A stretch of DNA of 51,226 nt from Microcaldota archaeon (GCA_022627495.1 JAKEGJ010000023.1:1-51226); one strand, 5' to 3'. Numbered from the stretch's first letter, positions 38,101 through 42,054 are shown. Numbers and translations are program-made. The notes: generated by a model not told the origin, from the letters alone.

Positions 38101-38907
38101 CCGGTACGTGTCGAACTGGTGGATGCGGTACTGCCGGTAGTTCGCCCGGACAGTCGCGAATTGCGCCTGCACCGTTCCGAGTTCCGTTTCCACGCTTTCC
38201 CGGGTGAGCACTGTGGACGGGATCTGGGCGTCGGAAAACCTTCCCGCCGCAGCCACCGCGTTCCGGAGCAGTTCCCGGTTCTGGGGTATGAAATACGGGG
38301 TGATATTGTCCAGGACAAGGCCCACCACAGTGACCGTCGCTTCCGCCCGGTATGTGAATTCCGTGCCCAGGAACTGCTGGGCAGCGCCATGGAGCGCCCT
38401 GCCCATGCTCGAAAATTCCGGGCCGCTGTGCGTGGCCAGGCGCTGGTGCGCAGCCATGATTTCAGTAAGGCCATCCATCATCTGCTGTGCGCGCAGCCGC
38501 TCCTGCCGCGACTTTTCGGGGTCCCTGTCTTTCTCCGCGTGGCTCAGGTCGAGCGTCCGCCTCACCCTTGAAAGGACCGGGGCATAATCGCTGCCGTTGA
38601 TGACTGTGACTCCCCCCTGGAGCCGGTGGAGGCGCGCATTCAGCTCCTCTTCCGATGCCGCAGTCGTGGCCAGTATCCATCTCGCGCGCCGCATCATTGG
38701 GGCCGCAGAAGCATCGGTCCTGGTCGCAACCGCGTCCAGCGGGCGCTCCCTTCTCTGTTCGCCCCCCGGCGGAGCTTGCGCTGGGGGGGCCAAAGCGATG
38801 CGTGCCCGGGCAGCCTCCAGGTCCCTGAGGTCGACTCCCTGCGGGGGTGCCGCAGCGCGCCGCTCTTCATCCATCGGCCGTTCCCGTTGGGCTTGAGTCA
38901 TAATCAT
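17116..38907 (-). CDS. Giant multidomain protein 2 with PPP-phosphatase domain (7,263 aa)
   Basis: The frame is open for 21.8 kb without interruption. The start is placed at ATG 38907, whose A is the last base of the upstream TGA stop (TGATG overlap); a frame extension to 39009 lies inside the upstream gene. In order: a polar Arg/Ala/Gln-rich helical region with TPR-like pairs, coiled coils, a glycine-rich hydrophobic stretch (~2316-2493), more helical Arg/Glu-rich sequence, two GGDEF-like domains (~3393-3783), Pro/Gly/Arg-rich linkers, a ~100-residue domain copy, a PPP phosphatase domain (~4867-5283), further linkers, a GNAT-like domain (~5857-5963), two tandem copies of the ~100-residue domain (~6116-6353), a long helical region and a strand-rich C-terminus. 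There is no signal peptide. Much of the first half parallels giant 1. The function is unknown; a cytoplasmic or membrane-associated signalling scaffold is inference. Confidence 0.93.
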   Translation of the reverse strand: MIMTQAQRERPMDEERRAAAPPQGVDLRDLEAARARIALAPPAQAPPGGEQRRERPLDAVATRTDASAAPMMRRARWILATTAASEEELNARLHRLQGGVTVINGSDYAPVLSRVRRTLDLSHAEKDRDPEKSRQERLRAQQMMDGLTEIMAAHQRLATHSGPEFSSMGRALHGAAQQFLGTEFTYRAEATVTVVGLVLDNITPYFIPQNRELLRNAVAAAGRFSDAQIPSTVLTRESVETELGTVQAQFATVRANYRQYRIHQFDTYRNQLAQFASISMSDATRREYERARTQTDAILGRLRDERRAGSVTDEEIGEAARLVRTAEARNAPAALRSAGAPQDLITAAESAMGLISPTLTNRGGQVLDLVFLYLQNKQVLDDAPEVRPGMSQAAQMGMYARRLATMSNAEYTAQVRGEVAAYIRDIRTGAEGAREETRQQAERMGTVLRRGDTLVSQIVTNEEGKCQPLRDAASRMQEAIRQMRTRLADPAQAGLVTQEQFNNMQAAMIYLQRSYEQVLRMPSGTDAQGTARNGAATIIANAIEPMMSTGSSDISQFHAMLFQLYSQSGDAAAQARFVEISNGIRDGSMTLEAARREVAGAAIRDGDAVVARITDPPTAQAARAFLDRIREHPEQASAQDILRARAAIAIANAAVNVIQAGTERHPDIRRTAMGIAGRAFEALGLGYEDAATVQLQLAGQFVQQPAQRDAITNLSANLRRSMQVTELQRRLTPAPGTEPQNMHDAAVAIAGGEEAGQALLSAYFANRQGVLRDLANAGARGEALADLGVPEAQRPAIIAKADQVHERVRALEQGGQLPAGREERMRAIQAIVREVGGADAETVGRLFVYEYQLLSEGMNLSCSRVAGLTATYFTLGNDLDLIGRMQTGRRRVDETLLARPAEFISAYRARIAGSEGAYVSDGDMQTLDALRRTIFGDRERQVPDMQARIGALRGRQRSDAQSTYGDAFYELCTPEGNRQKGLAVLSAADLISRTSDDADRTAIMRLTYLIRDGSITMSQFQERMGIYNAKLQAAGSLRGIAGLGARERQRAALNISSYYDLAAYAYENGQRTNAETILRMAGVYLEAVRARASGGETPATTQTIAWVHGQLGDMNTVADIARRGRRFCEIGVRSTEVVGGMGERWATRGGWRPDVSGLPGSLTQVVLGGQDTEEAAAGRSRTLRTEMDTYRVSVGLANAEGRLDRLARVPARGWEREGRRLEGLAAAEERTAARLTRQADQAESAGRTERAGTLRAQAAERTRRAGQYRNQARVVDRGWMFGVPATGETPAAPGAIETVRLRSREAYAHIGRLEARAAELEAAGDLAGARRVAQESTAIRQEIEGAVAGLEQFNTSIVRVNTPWRERGREELRLGLSVLTAVWSGHDVDEMTGEAREGAPNEERAAALRRGALGSIGAGRQEVERQLGIQRQRDSAVASIRSQRQRADIITRPAEERAAALDRLAEDADRMATEADTAGTADAAQNYRDQAETYRTQARQIRQLGATAEEIRAGGPSDAQPSNIEVDVPTGTAEDGTATTTRRWAFDRQGTLGRYDRALNSASRCDFAAAQGEAGRARGMMGTGQAILGVAREEARLRELRVARLGADTTTNQVDLTSFPLFSIPRYGFTPSAGAGEAAGAPLSFDENSEIYDPNRRISNAGSTFSSIFAVQDGLAAGRDVRGSMLRLASVEENYTSDAEREGFYINMGAGRLEAQRIRERIRPLTYVPTVEDIMRTRGIGRGQAIAERGRMLSASSAERSGARNVAADMERVAQSFERAADASTSAFHLYRGHREYAASARSESADMALLTGLHDFLSSTEAPEGERRKRSAALDSALSSPPEGQLLTGRGLYNYLYQHHPEMLAEAMRAYRSGGAVGGGADALVAGLAAEAETRSGTARRERNDPVWSTTEYLLALGRQQFEAHDSMEDQLGKWRRTGAGIDLMETKAIGAQFYSLADSVAGFLDSPEDFRDMVEGRMNNGFRRQIHLSPVVVNYGTAERRTIGRYGTSGNRVDFLPTLQSLVRMATIREAALTIGGTSLLDFSPVGRRYMFTEYNYDGSPRPYDSWSAEERAYFQRTRATLETAYNILGVRPVSVEDRREAADQLMREAMERNPAWFANADPSTIENMQDSYRRAMPYGLSFERSSQQLALARAGAAQLEQGTGLLRSQMLDVASFRRSGTARVADYAWGYIAQGVGYAVDYGPGLGSAVSMGFGLAGEPAPGTGVVAYGQRYVRETRERPEITTEAMFGREGIAGQLSVLATTMRDVSTGDLGLQGGYSHLGRMAQEYQGSRVGERLTLAGRAEIGLHQRSTLAGVDFVEDTLIGLAMGPYGFAYWGMMGLGGAMDQVHQSWGYQYIGTGRDETSFFRSALGMSEGGAETASKGMFWATIALSVLPVAGEAGVFSRLGTGAQKAYGVAMLGAGTVQGIVGLGQTFDWDAYARANPGASMWSGLASGQVRVRAGASLFAGLGNVVMGPAQILGARALAGRFSPHDSQARIDAAINRGDYAAASRLMRPSFGRAVGGWLMGQHGDDYAAMQDAAHASFTRLREPEQIAMSRLEMSRGQAMPATERIQLADSLSGARRTLETSLGAGAAPGARGRGAPRVDLDAYRPGDATHPLEALVVRARERQASGERLSAEDAAALAFVENPITQQRFVSAEAERLTSNLGLIGAPEAQIPAALRGPLALVQELARSSAQRRAGGAPAAATARDYQAAVQDVAQISLAVTRLRAEAANPASPAGRYVAAISEPMARELAGRGMSAEDARTTAREQSVQAIARETVLRGRVREQVAPLDAAQSVAFSTSERQPPLTGTQRESLVSNAQRVQRWMGGQEPVPPQFHSLVTEGMARIARGEDARRVLTATSDAVRTWENTREQMNMRERRIRMGQEMLSAPGVSFNEGSGRFTIAHGGVELSYSRFSMETARDVVIGAERVRSEGVDAARIFPDNPVMQEAVRRLAQDPRFIEASGQQGGERRSAQLRLAMERVSGMPEAVAREETTLGTTITRMHEMAEGRRARAERLLDFERNPVRLDANVPEAQRAQRTAEAQAQRRTEARELTAQAEAFEGEIVRRMQAAERVGPQLEPQMRTDAGAWGLNEAQAAGALQKARRLSAALENDAALTQLPLADQRFIQRMRMGERTPEALAQAISRRAAMEAGESAMADAVGDAVAARPQMNGEQTVRALTIEEAFNAYRELSMRGTPTEAQVSALKATYNLSDSAIQSFSQWRSMARERVAGEIADLAMRERPAQAAPEPRAARTRELGGERITALEGEARHLEHFDALPPRMLRDMAARRRAMAGEAEATDAPRAATLRRQAAALDAEAQARQARAPATRAEDVARRVEPGQRVTGEELLAVMRQRAARSGEDVWTVGGREADMGTLLRTIEDSVITMAQGGRESDLLIFSGDKSLLNAINNLFGEAWGDIGLSAYREIVRLALAELTRPGEASYFMRPSPKGDETITVVVLRPNRGEQVRSRIDGALRRATERVLNGADSPYAEALGQIRGRVADPARLVSASLNTSRTIRVRRDESGRVTATYPGGENAYIQREGGRREFLTHAATAADDPAFAGPLRKALHVEEAPNRSPAILGRETGLVQEAWGRRSAPRTDSERAIVARTTEVLRANGADAANPTARQLQDAVRTVANERAVMSDTETVRVPSTAFEIRLSVTDPAVLAQIGSRLPETGKGVAEVFNNIFGIRAVNTFLGHDGANAAINFIDGLVLRYANEHNLPIRELGTMKFIIDGGTPEQVQGLYRFINEQIRAQPQASRFGFEVSDRSPVVRLEPGTTGESARTHVSNGHMVVERRGPQRRLPEGWTEAQAKTTDWDGETRRYATANAIISAFNSRMATEPFLRQLLGDQYEALRPIIAIVRARSEIIGSDAIRNFEDLVFALRDSRIGGAQGRILEGAFRSFVVEHGAEFRTRLAEAVPAAPSIRRRAGEEASVVEMRLAAGMGAPALRPQGRPPARGTPRLALVPREGAAAQETRAPGAREGEAAPARPGAAPRMPEARRMEAEVGAIPSARADAMLSGALPEVLRVGRAIDSMVRGDAVLTEAQVRANPEIRRLIERYPEYESAIVQMYTARPEERPLVLREEAGQIIFRRSEAPLEAALKILYPDEATRDRAPGSQTADPVVQTARTLLRAKYGQQMSFEEMGRVDISHFVLLDARMRRGMTEAEAIISVAREIVRGGPEPQGPAPAPTGGPGGGPRLRVLPGGREGETRGGGTEARGRATTTRAEQRPQVQDAPGTQGMMNAGAPQPAREAPGRAPRTLSERRAAREEAERSRQAQSMQETLGDSDSLLDFARRVANDETVTVGRTRVNARELLDRMDPRVQGEVRDLGAMNPQSEFAQASRRQAGTAGDFNFRRYRQAHRQEIDARIQRIQATAEPEAQAQAAAAAGGGGADLMPAIGRPLETGGIRPGDTVAMAGSFVSPSRYHQALGAFRSAEGGQAVAPESAGLVAQIRQRMRTRGISAERAVTDVLEARPPTTREELGTASKELHDIAEAYLSGNAARVRAAQEAYLDLPPAMQEAIIYMITPGSEYHNADAATRLRNVERMGRSIELENAGIIEPISADRLRLLAGIADRMVYDGTATDLSRISPPMNAAEARALGRLALIMSEARRDSPQMRAPPESYITTYFRDRLAPERPAAPPGEGTARPSQPPGARAEEAQQAQRPAPRPLELFGNQAALDNLARFGVSPVVETGGAIRIRSDAGIQYAEFTYQHQNQSYPLRVALPEPRPGEPAYVSQHRARTAVMDAVLGVWERGLLQSAPESTQGARRMSIITRDMMQAEGRRYGFGNPNERAVAQQLARDPAYLAALARGDVTGAMAIAERFSTLAANAQGTRAVVTPGAHGMVDVVNNARQVMAMGDLHGDVYGLVDQYLRNGVLVDTRPDLARSDRSVPAHERYRINPDLPEGTQIVFMGDYIDRGPTSMEAIDFVRQMQADAAHIGSRVHTLRGNHEEAFMRFTRLFSGAPADIVSGIIDGSIDTLSIREVNGVRGLYHDGRLAVGGEAFRQLEQGGFIRPGADTLMLDAELAIGARNLGIAATYRSIEAKYSQAYDRRLASDAAFRAEVDAGRMDKWRFSVAEMERDGTMGFLRGTRGAVVIDGNLFTHGGPMMTPEVRGAGSLGDAAAAMDAAFQRMFGNPNNPWTYAGQIFTGSKPAALMGRAANEGDRTFDYVSQGNWHQTPEFGQFRNAGFRHVYVGHDRAHGNEGVRGFGDHVTNLDVSMSEGYRERGRGFVVIDPMQRNAPVRVEESRAPRNQPDLMGERDPADRPRNITNNRPRMEVLGNDLSRAADLVFAGGRAPPPPEAAPAPRPAPAQESQRAAAPSPDTAAPQVRAPPPEEAAPMFIPRQLEMSGNITPVATLERHLPPATTQRNGLVRGLSRDLYRYLDAPASEVPEMYRQNVADIRANINGGGDRNTAILMMASMLVDTSGLVRPAEPAVMEATAGRISGSKALEAALPRGEAGREVRQVARSLESLANALRDQRMGIDFIQDPAYREALAAIDAVRTPQSEAQRADFIKRWAGYIVTNRGGAGPDTGGPGTRGPGGPGGSGGPQTRTRGPATSTTGTRAQAGWEAVAGLGLDRRTDIVAARRSGASVEDVSPLAAAARRFVREGDAAISNLPQEVQGVIRTLAANEAFATYARGSTERFIAYISRNPRGRMAGGLTRIESARGRIMDSMPVQEGMQAEQRAAANAGPLETVADTTGRRVAPGERQAGAPLLMDSLRPIIAMADGMVGPTRGPGVPALVPTTVAAIAEAPARGGGRGRGRGPGGPAQQRTEAGPRELTPRQQRQVGALTGLEINGRTPWQAVRGGQREAVLDDVMPVYAQAYGRAGLSYHEPRQLIGRMDLIFVARDSEGRAVGFATFSQTPDGLRLGLIGAVPRNTEGRAAVRAMLRSFSQMEGAYGNVSAAVAGILVNEMGAPVVPFAQAQRRMGGSRGGGANAVRDAGVLRERMTAGEFAASPIVQRAMERTGRSATEITFNDIVDAAAHPREDSSGRVTALAEIPNTPEARSNCFALVQMMEGPNGTRIPTIEVKIMVGRPAPEAEAKVIPLPERGRPGGPAPREAGPELAPPAPARRPPYEVGPQPQGATRVRGAGTTPMDVIGMQPNDPYFGTNNTRYNGLFEVNGQRFAEFTLQGVEGQPRVRIPITEEVNATSGAARRQLIEARLAAARENPVTPESPAAPAPPGTSAQAQRPEEMPSAPIPPRTAARAERPAEIPAQRPAFEIGPRPEGATQVRGAGATPMDVIGMQPNDPYFRENNVRYGGVFEADGRRFAEFTLSGVEGAPKVRIYLPEEAALASSGQTRRQYMEQQVGLARTRATAGEAPQAPPPSTEQREAAPAGPRPPPLPAAARERRREAPAELAGRSLRDADVREHENMERRLAGSGNPDPEVARLLPQGEFARPIAGIARALEQMAGREPSAVAPEYRDAVGRINAHPAGAARAEEIARQAQAIFAARGGALGYTARRMVDTYVQGGTTRERAESSIERALLIPSRYGREGFRPQDATDAFMLRIIDDAIQRNPGRPRDVVALEVGRELASATAGIMRRSRPDGATWTRPQDAGEALAYNIAFKRAEASGRTEPSSEDFLFGTLAMGSVLMEIRARGINHLAAECITGLDTLLMYTPPERLHEALATYMRTAAVIAERVPASAISEAEHRSAAQSLFNLASYLQAHGGADPASLFTNQTRTGLMDSFTIGSPADLLACSEAVMHAADIAHEIVQAKRGGMIEPTLRLIFEDLSRMDPDAKSAYLNSISGQFAWSDALGERVSALDAKTGASARKKRMPMLAYMMDPTSAPIMARLDTSAIRNSLSTDTTFREFARFLDNIRNAENDAEGQAWLAVVRENTEFLAMNPEERMRQGISESMEASREAFITSRMRHLNTLYAFHREGRLPEGLLRQITQSLSGQLTTSQFSTTIGRGYMQLVPELRVSDAWVSQNLDMFAEMVTYRRTLGLLAGLASRFPDYVGTAQAFGEALRIFDQALMAHIEGRFADFKFPPEFRRELTAFANAAGLDGEGIFRTWSGEHTFQVSAAGSRYEVHDTGAFDAGFYSGMVRGATACQSPRNLHPVVGGIVGSIAQPWMRQVVIGPPGSGQATYRRWMTLVRGDDGRPILLLQPAYQLPGTPPEVDRAVIAGVRQRYGALGIEVREIRAGVDEHLDEAGRPVNRGYSTFAFRSPFVYLDSNMREINFQGRRAQNGLVTERLGGTVSFPPGSRQSTTR
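19850..20560 (-). repeat. Tandem copies of a ~100-residue domain in giant protein 2
   Basis: Two copies (20560-20270 and 20130-19850) share the block TPMDVIGMQPNDPYF, then a strand pair ending in RFAEFTL, then VEG-x-P-x-VRI and a helix starting with a Thr/Ser-Gly turn. The underlying DNA is also very similar, which suggests a fairly recent duplication. A more distant copy at about 24540-24830 has YAEFTYQ followed by YPLRVALPEPRPGEP. Proline-rich linkers separate the copies. The fold and function are unknown. Confidence 0.75.
21020..21340 (-). other. GNAT-like acetyltransferase domain within giant protein 2
   Basis: Residues ~5857-5963 show the strand pattern LIFVARDSEGRAVGFATFS, then LRLGLIGAVPRNTEGRAAV, then a helix, resembling GNAT motif A (acetyl-CoA pyrophosphate loop after strand 4). 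The canonical Q/R-x-x-G-x-G/A loop is only loosely kept (RNTEGRA), so catalysis is uncertain. Confidence 0.45.
23060..24310 (-). other. PPP-family (calcineurin-like) phosphatase domain within giant protein 2
   Basis: All PPP signature motifs appear in order: GDLHGD (D4893, H4895), GDYIDRG (D4948), RGNHE (N4983, H4984), THGG (H5138) and VGH (H5231). These are the residues that bind the two metals in protein Ser/Thr phosphatases and ApaH/lambda-type enzymes, so this is probably an active metallophosphatase. The substrate may be phosphoprotein or a small phosphorylated molecule; the sequence does not decide. The ~410-residue length fits one catalytic domain with insertions. Confidence 0.88.
27560..28730 (-). 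other. Two GGDEF-like domains in giant protein 2
   Basis: Copy A has FSGDKSLLNAINNLFGEAWGD (D3419 to D3436) and then GDETITVVVLRP (D3470, E3471), spaced as in diguanylate cyclases. Copy B has NTFLGHDGANAAINFIDG and FIIDGGT. They are collinear with the pair in giant 1. The signature loops deviate from GG(D/E)EF, so nucleotide binding without cyclase activity, or a purely structural role, is possible. Confidence 0.55.
31430..31960 (-). other. Glycine-rich hydrophobic stretch in giant protein 2
   Basis: Residues ~2316-2493 contain segments such as IGLAMGPYGFAYWGMMGLGG, FWATIALSVLPVAGEAGVF, AYGVAMLGAGTVQGIVGLG and LFAGLGNVVMGPAQILG. They are the only strongly hydrophobic stretches seen in the protein and occupy the same relative position as in giant 1. 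Membrane insertion is possible. Confidence 0.5.
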
Positions 38908-39266
38908 CACTGGTACATGTCGCAGATCCTGGCGAACTCCCGCAGGCGGTCCACCCTCAAATAGAAATCGAGCTGTCGGTCCATCGAGCGGAGCATCTTC
39001 GTTTCCCATACCACGAGCGCGTCATGAAGCTTCCGGTACCTGAGGAATCTCGGCTCCAAATCGTCCGGCTTGTCCGGGCTGGCGTCCCATTGCGCAAGCG
39101 CGCTCTCCAGTGCGCCGAGGGCTTTATTCACCTTGTCGAGCGTATCCTTTTCGACAATCTCGATGTTGGCTTCCGTTATGCCAGGCTGGCTCTCGATGCC
39201 GTTCGCATCCGGCGTTTCCTTTGCTCCGCCTGCGTCGCTACGTTTCACCATTCGAATACACCCCAT
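38907..39266 (-). CDS. Small helical protein preceding giant gene 2 (119 aa)
   Basis: This is the paralogue of the small gene before giant 1. The shared blocks are ITE-x-NI, LE-x-ALA-x-W, DKP, PRF-x-x-Y, LH-x-x-L, LDF-x-x-RV-x-RL and ARIC close to the C-terminus. It is charged and helical, without signal peptide. Its TGA stop overlaps the ATG of giant gene 2 by one base, so translation is probably coupled. ATG 39266 is used here. A second ATG at 39251 (114 aa) is also possible because another AT-rich box lies about 26 bp above it. The function is unknown; a dedicated partner of the giant protein is inferred from the duplicated pairing. Confidence 0.8.
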   Translation of the reverse strand: MGCIRMVKRSDAGGAKETPDANGIESQPGITEANIEIVEKDTLDKVNKALGALESALAQWDASPDKPDDLEPRFLRYRKLHDALVVWETKMLRSMDRQLDFYLRVDRLREFARICDMYQ

Positions 39267-39296
39267 AATCCCGATAATATACTTAGCAATCTTCCC

Positions 39297-39312
39297 TTTA
39301 TTTATATATTAG
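39297..39312 (-). promoter_or_regulatory. TATA box of module 2
   Basis: On the minus strand this reads CTAATATATAAATAAA, sharing the CTAATATATA core with the box of module 1. A weaker AAGTATATTATC box lies at about 39271-39282. Confidence 0.55.
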
Positions 39313-39422
39313 TGCGTTTCATGCCGGCAAGCCGGGGCGGCCTGGGGGCCTGGCCCGGGCCGGATTGTTCCTGATGTTGTAATAAATGTATTTTCATATA
39401 TTCACACGGGCCGCGCTCGCCG

Positions 39423-39430
39423 TTATTTAA
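39423..39430 (+). promoter_or_regulatory. TATA-like box for the gene at 39454
   Basis: TTATTTAA starts 31 bp before ATG 39454 and favours that codon over the ATG at 39439. Confidence 0.5.
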
Positions 39431-39453
39431 TCCTTTCCGTGCATAATCTTGCT

Positions 39454-40041
39454 ATGGCAGGCCGGGTGCTGAGCAAGCAGGAAAGGCGAATAATCGCAAC
39501 GCACGAGGCCAACCTGAGATCCGTTGCCGAAGGCTTCAAGGACGCAATCGAACGCGACACGATGCGGGCGCCGCAGGGGATGAAGGAGGACGCGTTTTCG
39601 GGCATGTGGAACCTTTCGGGAATCCGGAAGCAGATTCCGGAAGAGGTGCGCTCGCTCGAGCAATACATCTATGACTTCGCCCCCGGCCGGAATGACCCGG
39701 AGCTGAACGACCGCCTGATGCGCATCGCACTCGCGCTATATTACCTGGACAAGATGGACGAATTCTCGGACGCTGTCCGGAAAAAAGGCGGCCTGCAGCT
39801 GACCTCCCTCTTCACGGTAACGCGCGTGCGCGTCGAGGGCCTGCTGGACGAACGATTTTTCTCCAAGACGCCCCGCCAGATACTGAACGATTACCTCGAT
39901 GCCGAAACGGCCCTGAGGTCCCTCTCCGCGGCGTGCTCCATTGCGGTGCACACGCCGTATGACGCGGTCGTCATGTACCACGAGAGGGTATGCGTGATGA
40001 TCGGCCAGGCCACGGCCGCCCGCGAAGCGCTGGCCGGCTGA
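39454..40041 (+). CDS. Unknown helical protein, first of a tandem paralogous pair (195 aa)
   Basis: I do not recognise a family. The protein is all-helical, soluble and charged. Its C-terminal half resembles that of the next gene: a hydrophobic helix beginning L-x-RIALA, then SLF-x-x-x-R-x-RV, an FF residue pair, an L-x-x-YLD-x-E-x-x-L helix, an S-x-x-C-x-IAV segment and a final Y-x-x-RV. The start follows the promoter spacing. It is divergent from module 2, 187 bp away, and could be linked functionally to the giants, although no sequence evidence shows this. Confidence 0.75.
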   Translation: MAGRVLSKQERRIIATHEANLRSVAEGFKDAIERDTMRAPQGMKEDAFSGMWNLSGIRKQIPEEVRSLEQYIYDFAPGRNDPELNDRLMRIALALYYLDKMDEFSDAVRKKGGLQLTSLFTVTRVRVEGLLDERFFSKTPRQILNDYLDAETALRSLSAACSIAVHTPYDAVVMYHERVCVMIGQATAAREALAG

Positions 40042-40064
40042 ATAGCGCGGCCCAGTTGCGGAAG

Positions 40065-40073
40065 ATTTTTATT
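40065..40073 (+). promoter_or_regulatory. TATA-like box for the gene at 40096
   Basis: ATTTTTATT starts 31 bp before ATG 40096, so the second paralogue has its own promoter. Confidence 0.5.
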
Positions 40074-40095
40074 CCAGCTACGCATAAGGCTATCC

Positions 40096-40665
40096 ATGGC
40101 AGATGCGGGGGAAGAGGAGGACATCTTCAGGAAAAGGGCGGACGAATTCGCAATCTCCACCTACGCGTCCAACCGGGAGGGCCTGATACGGTTCTACCAG
40201 GACCTCGCGCGCATGGGCAAGGAGAAGATTCCCGCGCAGATGAAATCAGAAGACGAGGCGCCGGCGGCCCTTGCGGATGCCGGGAAGTGCCTCGACGATT
40301 CAGTGAAGCTTTTCGCAGAAACGGCCACCGGGCTTTCCGAGGAAGGCGCATCCACCGCCGTCGCGCGCCTGTGCCTCGCCATGTTCCTCATCGAGCGCGT
40401 CAAGAAGCTCCGCGAAATCTCCATCCGCCTTGACGACCTGGGCGTCTTCTCGCTTTATGTCACGCTCAGGAACCGCGTCACCCAGACGCTTTCGCCCTCG
40501 TTCTTCGCGGGCCCCTCGCGCGACATGCTGGACAAATGGCTCGACCTTGAGCCGCTTCTCACCGCATGCTCTGGCCTCTGCGGCCTGGCGGTGCCTGAAC
40601 TCGGGGAAATCATGGACGAGTACCAGCCGCGCGTCGTGGATGCGGTTGCCAAAATACAGAAATAA
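40096..40665 (+). CDS. Unknown helical protein, second of a tandem paralogous pair (189 aa)
   Basis: A soluble helical protein related to the upstream gene: shared L-x-LAMFLIE-type helix, SL-x-x-x-x-R-x-RV, an FF residue pair, a ++L-x-x-WLDLE-x-L helix, S-x-LCGLAV and a final Y-x-x-RVV. The first ~40 residues are acidic, then Arg/Tyr-rich. It probably arose by tandem duplication that has since diverged widely. The family and function are not recognised. The convergent recJ-like gene ends 21 bp downstream. Confidence 0.75.
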   Translation: MADAGEEEDIFRKRADEFAISTYASNREGLIRFYQDLARMGKEKIPAQMKSEDEAPAALADAGKCLDDSVKLFAETATGLSEEGASTAVARLCLAMFLIERVKKLREISIRLDDLGVFSLYVTLRNRVTQTLSPSFFAGPSRDMLDKWLDLEPLLTACSGLCGLAVPELGEIMDEYQPRVVDAVAKIQK

Positions 40666-40686
40666 CCCGCTTACCGCCCGCTCCCG

Positions 40687-42054
40687 CTAACCCGATTTCT
40701 GCATTGCCTCATTCGCCTCATTCTGGGCCCTAAGGTGCGCCCCGGCGCGGACAAGGAACGCGTTCAGCGAACCTGCCGGGACGCTTGCGCCCGCGGCGAT
40801 GCGGTGCCCGCCCCCGATTCCGCCTGCATCCGCGCACGCATCCTTCATCAGGGCGCCGAGGTTCAGGCCCCTGGAGACGAGCGCCTTCGGCGCCCGGGCG
40901 GACACCTTTATCGTGCCCCGCCCGCCAAGCGCGATTCCGACAATCGGCTTCTTCCACGACTGCCGCAGTTCCATCCCGCAAACGACGCCGATGATTCCTT
41001 CGTCGATGGCGCCCCTTGCGTCAAGGAAAAAGAACGCTCCGAAATCCTGCGTGCCTTTCGATGCGAACGCAATCCCCTCGCGCAGCATGCGCCTGTGCAG
41101 CGCGAGCAGCTGCCGCGCCTCGTCCCGCGCCGAATCGTCGCCCAGGCATACCCGCACGCCTATGTCCGGCTTGTCATGCCTGCCGCACGCGTTCAGCAGC
41201 GTGCTGAACTCGTTCGCCTCGTAGGTCTCGTCCCGCGGCCGTTTCGGGAAGACGTAGCTTTCGCCAATCAATCCGTCCGCGCCCCGCGCGCGCTCGGAGT
41301 TCGCCATTATTTTGGCAAGCGCGCTCACGAGCTTTTTCTTCTCCTCATCGTCCAGATCGGCATAGGCCCTCATGCGCTTCTGGGCGCCGCCCCCAACCCA
41401 TTCGAGCGGTATGCGCAGCTCGGCAAGCAGTTCCTGCGCCCGGTCCTCGCGGTACGATATGCCCGGGATGTATGGGTCGTCGCAATAAGCCAAAAACTGC
41501 ACGAGGGGCCTGCAATACCTTCCGTAGAACGCCAGGTCAACCTCGCTTTTAACTTCCCCGCTTTTTTCGCCCTCGGAAAGCACCCAGCGGTTCATCCCTG
41601 CCATGGGATGCATCATGTCGCCCACAGCGCCCACAATCGCGAGGTCGGGCCTTTTGCGGAAGACGCAATAGGCCGCGCCCGCCGCGCTCAGCTCGTTCCC
41701 GCCGTCGATGCCGAAAAGGAGCGGGTTCGCCTGCGGCTTGCCGATGCCCTCGGTCTGGTGGTGGTCGATTATGAGGGCGTCCTTAAGCTCGTTCACCCTC
41801 CTGTTGCCGCCGCCCAGGTCCACAAAAATGACTTCGGGCTCGCGCAAGCAGCGTTCAATCGCCTCGTCGTCGAGCTTCTTTATGCACTCGCGCCGGAACG
41901 GCTTGCCTTCGTCTTGGAACGCGCCCGCGACTATCGCTCCGGCGCTCACGCCGTCCGCGTCGTAATGGTGCACGATAAGCGGCTCTGAAAACGAGAACGC
42001 GAGTTTGCGGAGCTCCGCGCACCTCTCCAGGAATCCAGCCTCGTCCCGCTCCAC
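40687..42054 (-). CDS. RecJ/GAN-like DHH-DHHA1 single-strand exonuclease (455 aa)
   Basis: This is a DHH-family phosphoesterase: HHYDADG near residue 30 (motif I), FVDLGGG (motif II), IIDHHQ (the DHH motif, III), GAVGDMM (IV) and a C-terminal DHHA1 domain with GIGGGHRIAAGA. Length and layout match archaeal RecJ-like proteins, which degrade single-stranded DNA or RNA with Mn2+ and, as GAN, bind GINS in the replisome. The GTG at 42054 is preferred; the frame extends to a TTG at 42069, but that lies right next to the promoter box. It is divergent from the DUF350 gene with a 48-bp shared promoter region. Which archaeal RecJ subtype it is cannot be decided here. Confidence 0.88.
   Translation of the reverse strand: MERDEAGFLERCAELRKLAFSFSEPLIVHHYDADGVSAGAIVAGAFQDEGKPFRRECIKKLDDEAIERCLREPEVIFVDLGGGNRRVNELKDALIIDHHQTEGIGKPQANPLLFGIDGGNELSAAGAAYCVFRKRPDLAIVGAVGDMMHPMAGMNRWVLSEGEKSGEVKSEVDLAFYGRYCRPLVQFLAYCDDPYIPGISYREDRAQELLAELRIPLEWVGGGAQKRMRAYADLDDEEKKKLVSALAKIMANSERARGADGLIGESYVFPKRPRDETYEANEFSTLLNACGRHDKPDIGVRVCLGDDSARDEARQLLALHRRMLREGIAFASKGTQDFGAFFFLDARGAIDEGIIGVVCGMELRQSWKKPIVGIALGGRGTIKVSARAPKALVSRGLNLGALMKDACADAGGIGGGHRIAAGASVPAGSLNAFLVRAGAHLRAQNEANEAMQKSG

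Noticed and set aside
38908-39009. N-terminal extension of giant 2 to 39009
   Set aside because: It lies inside the upstream small gene, which has a recognisable paralogue; the TGATG overlap start at 38907 is far more likely.
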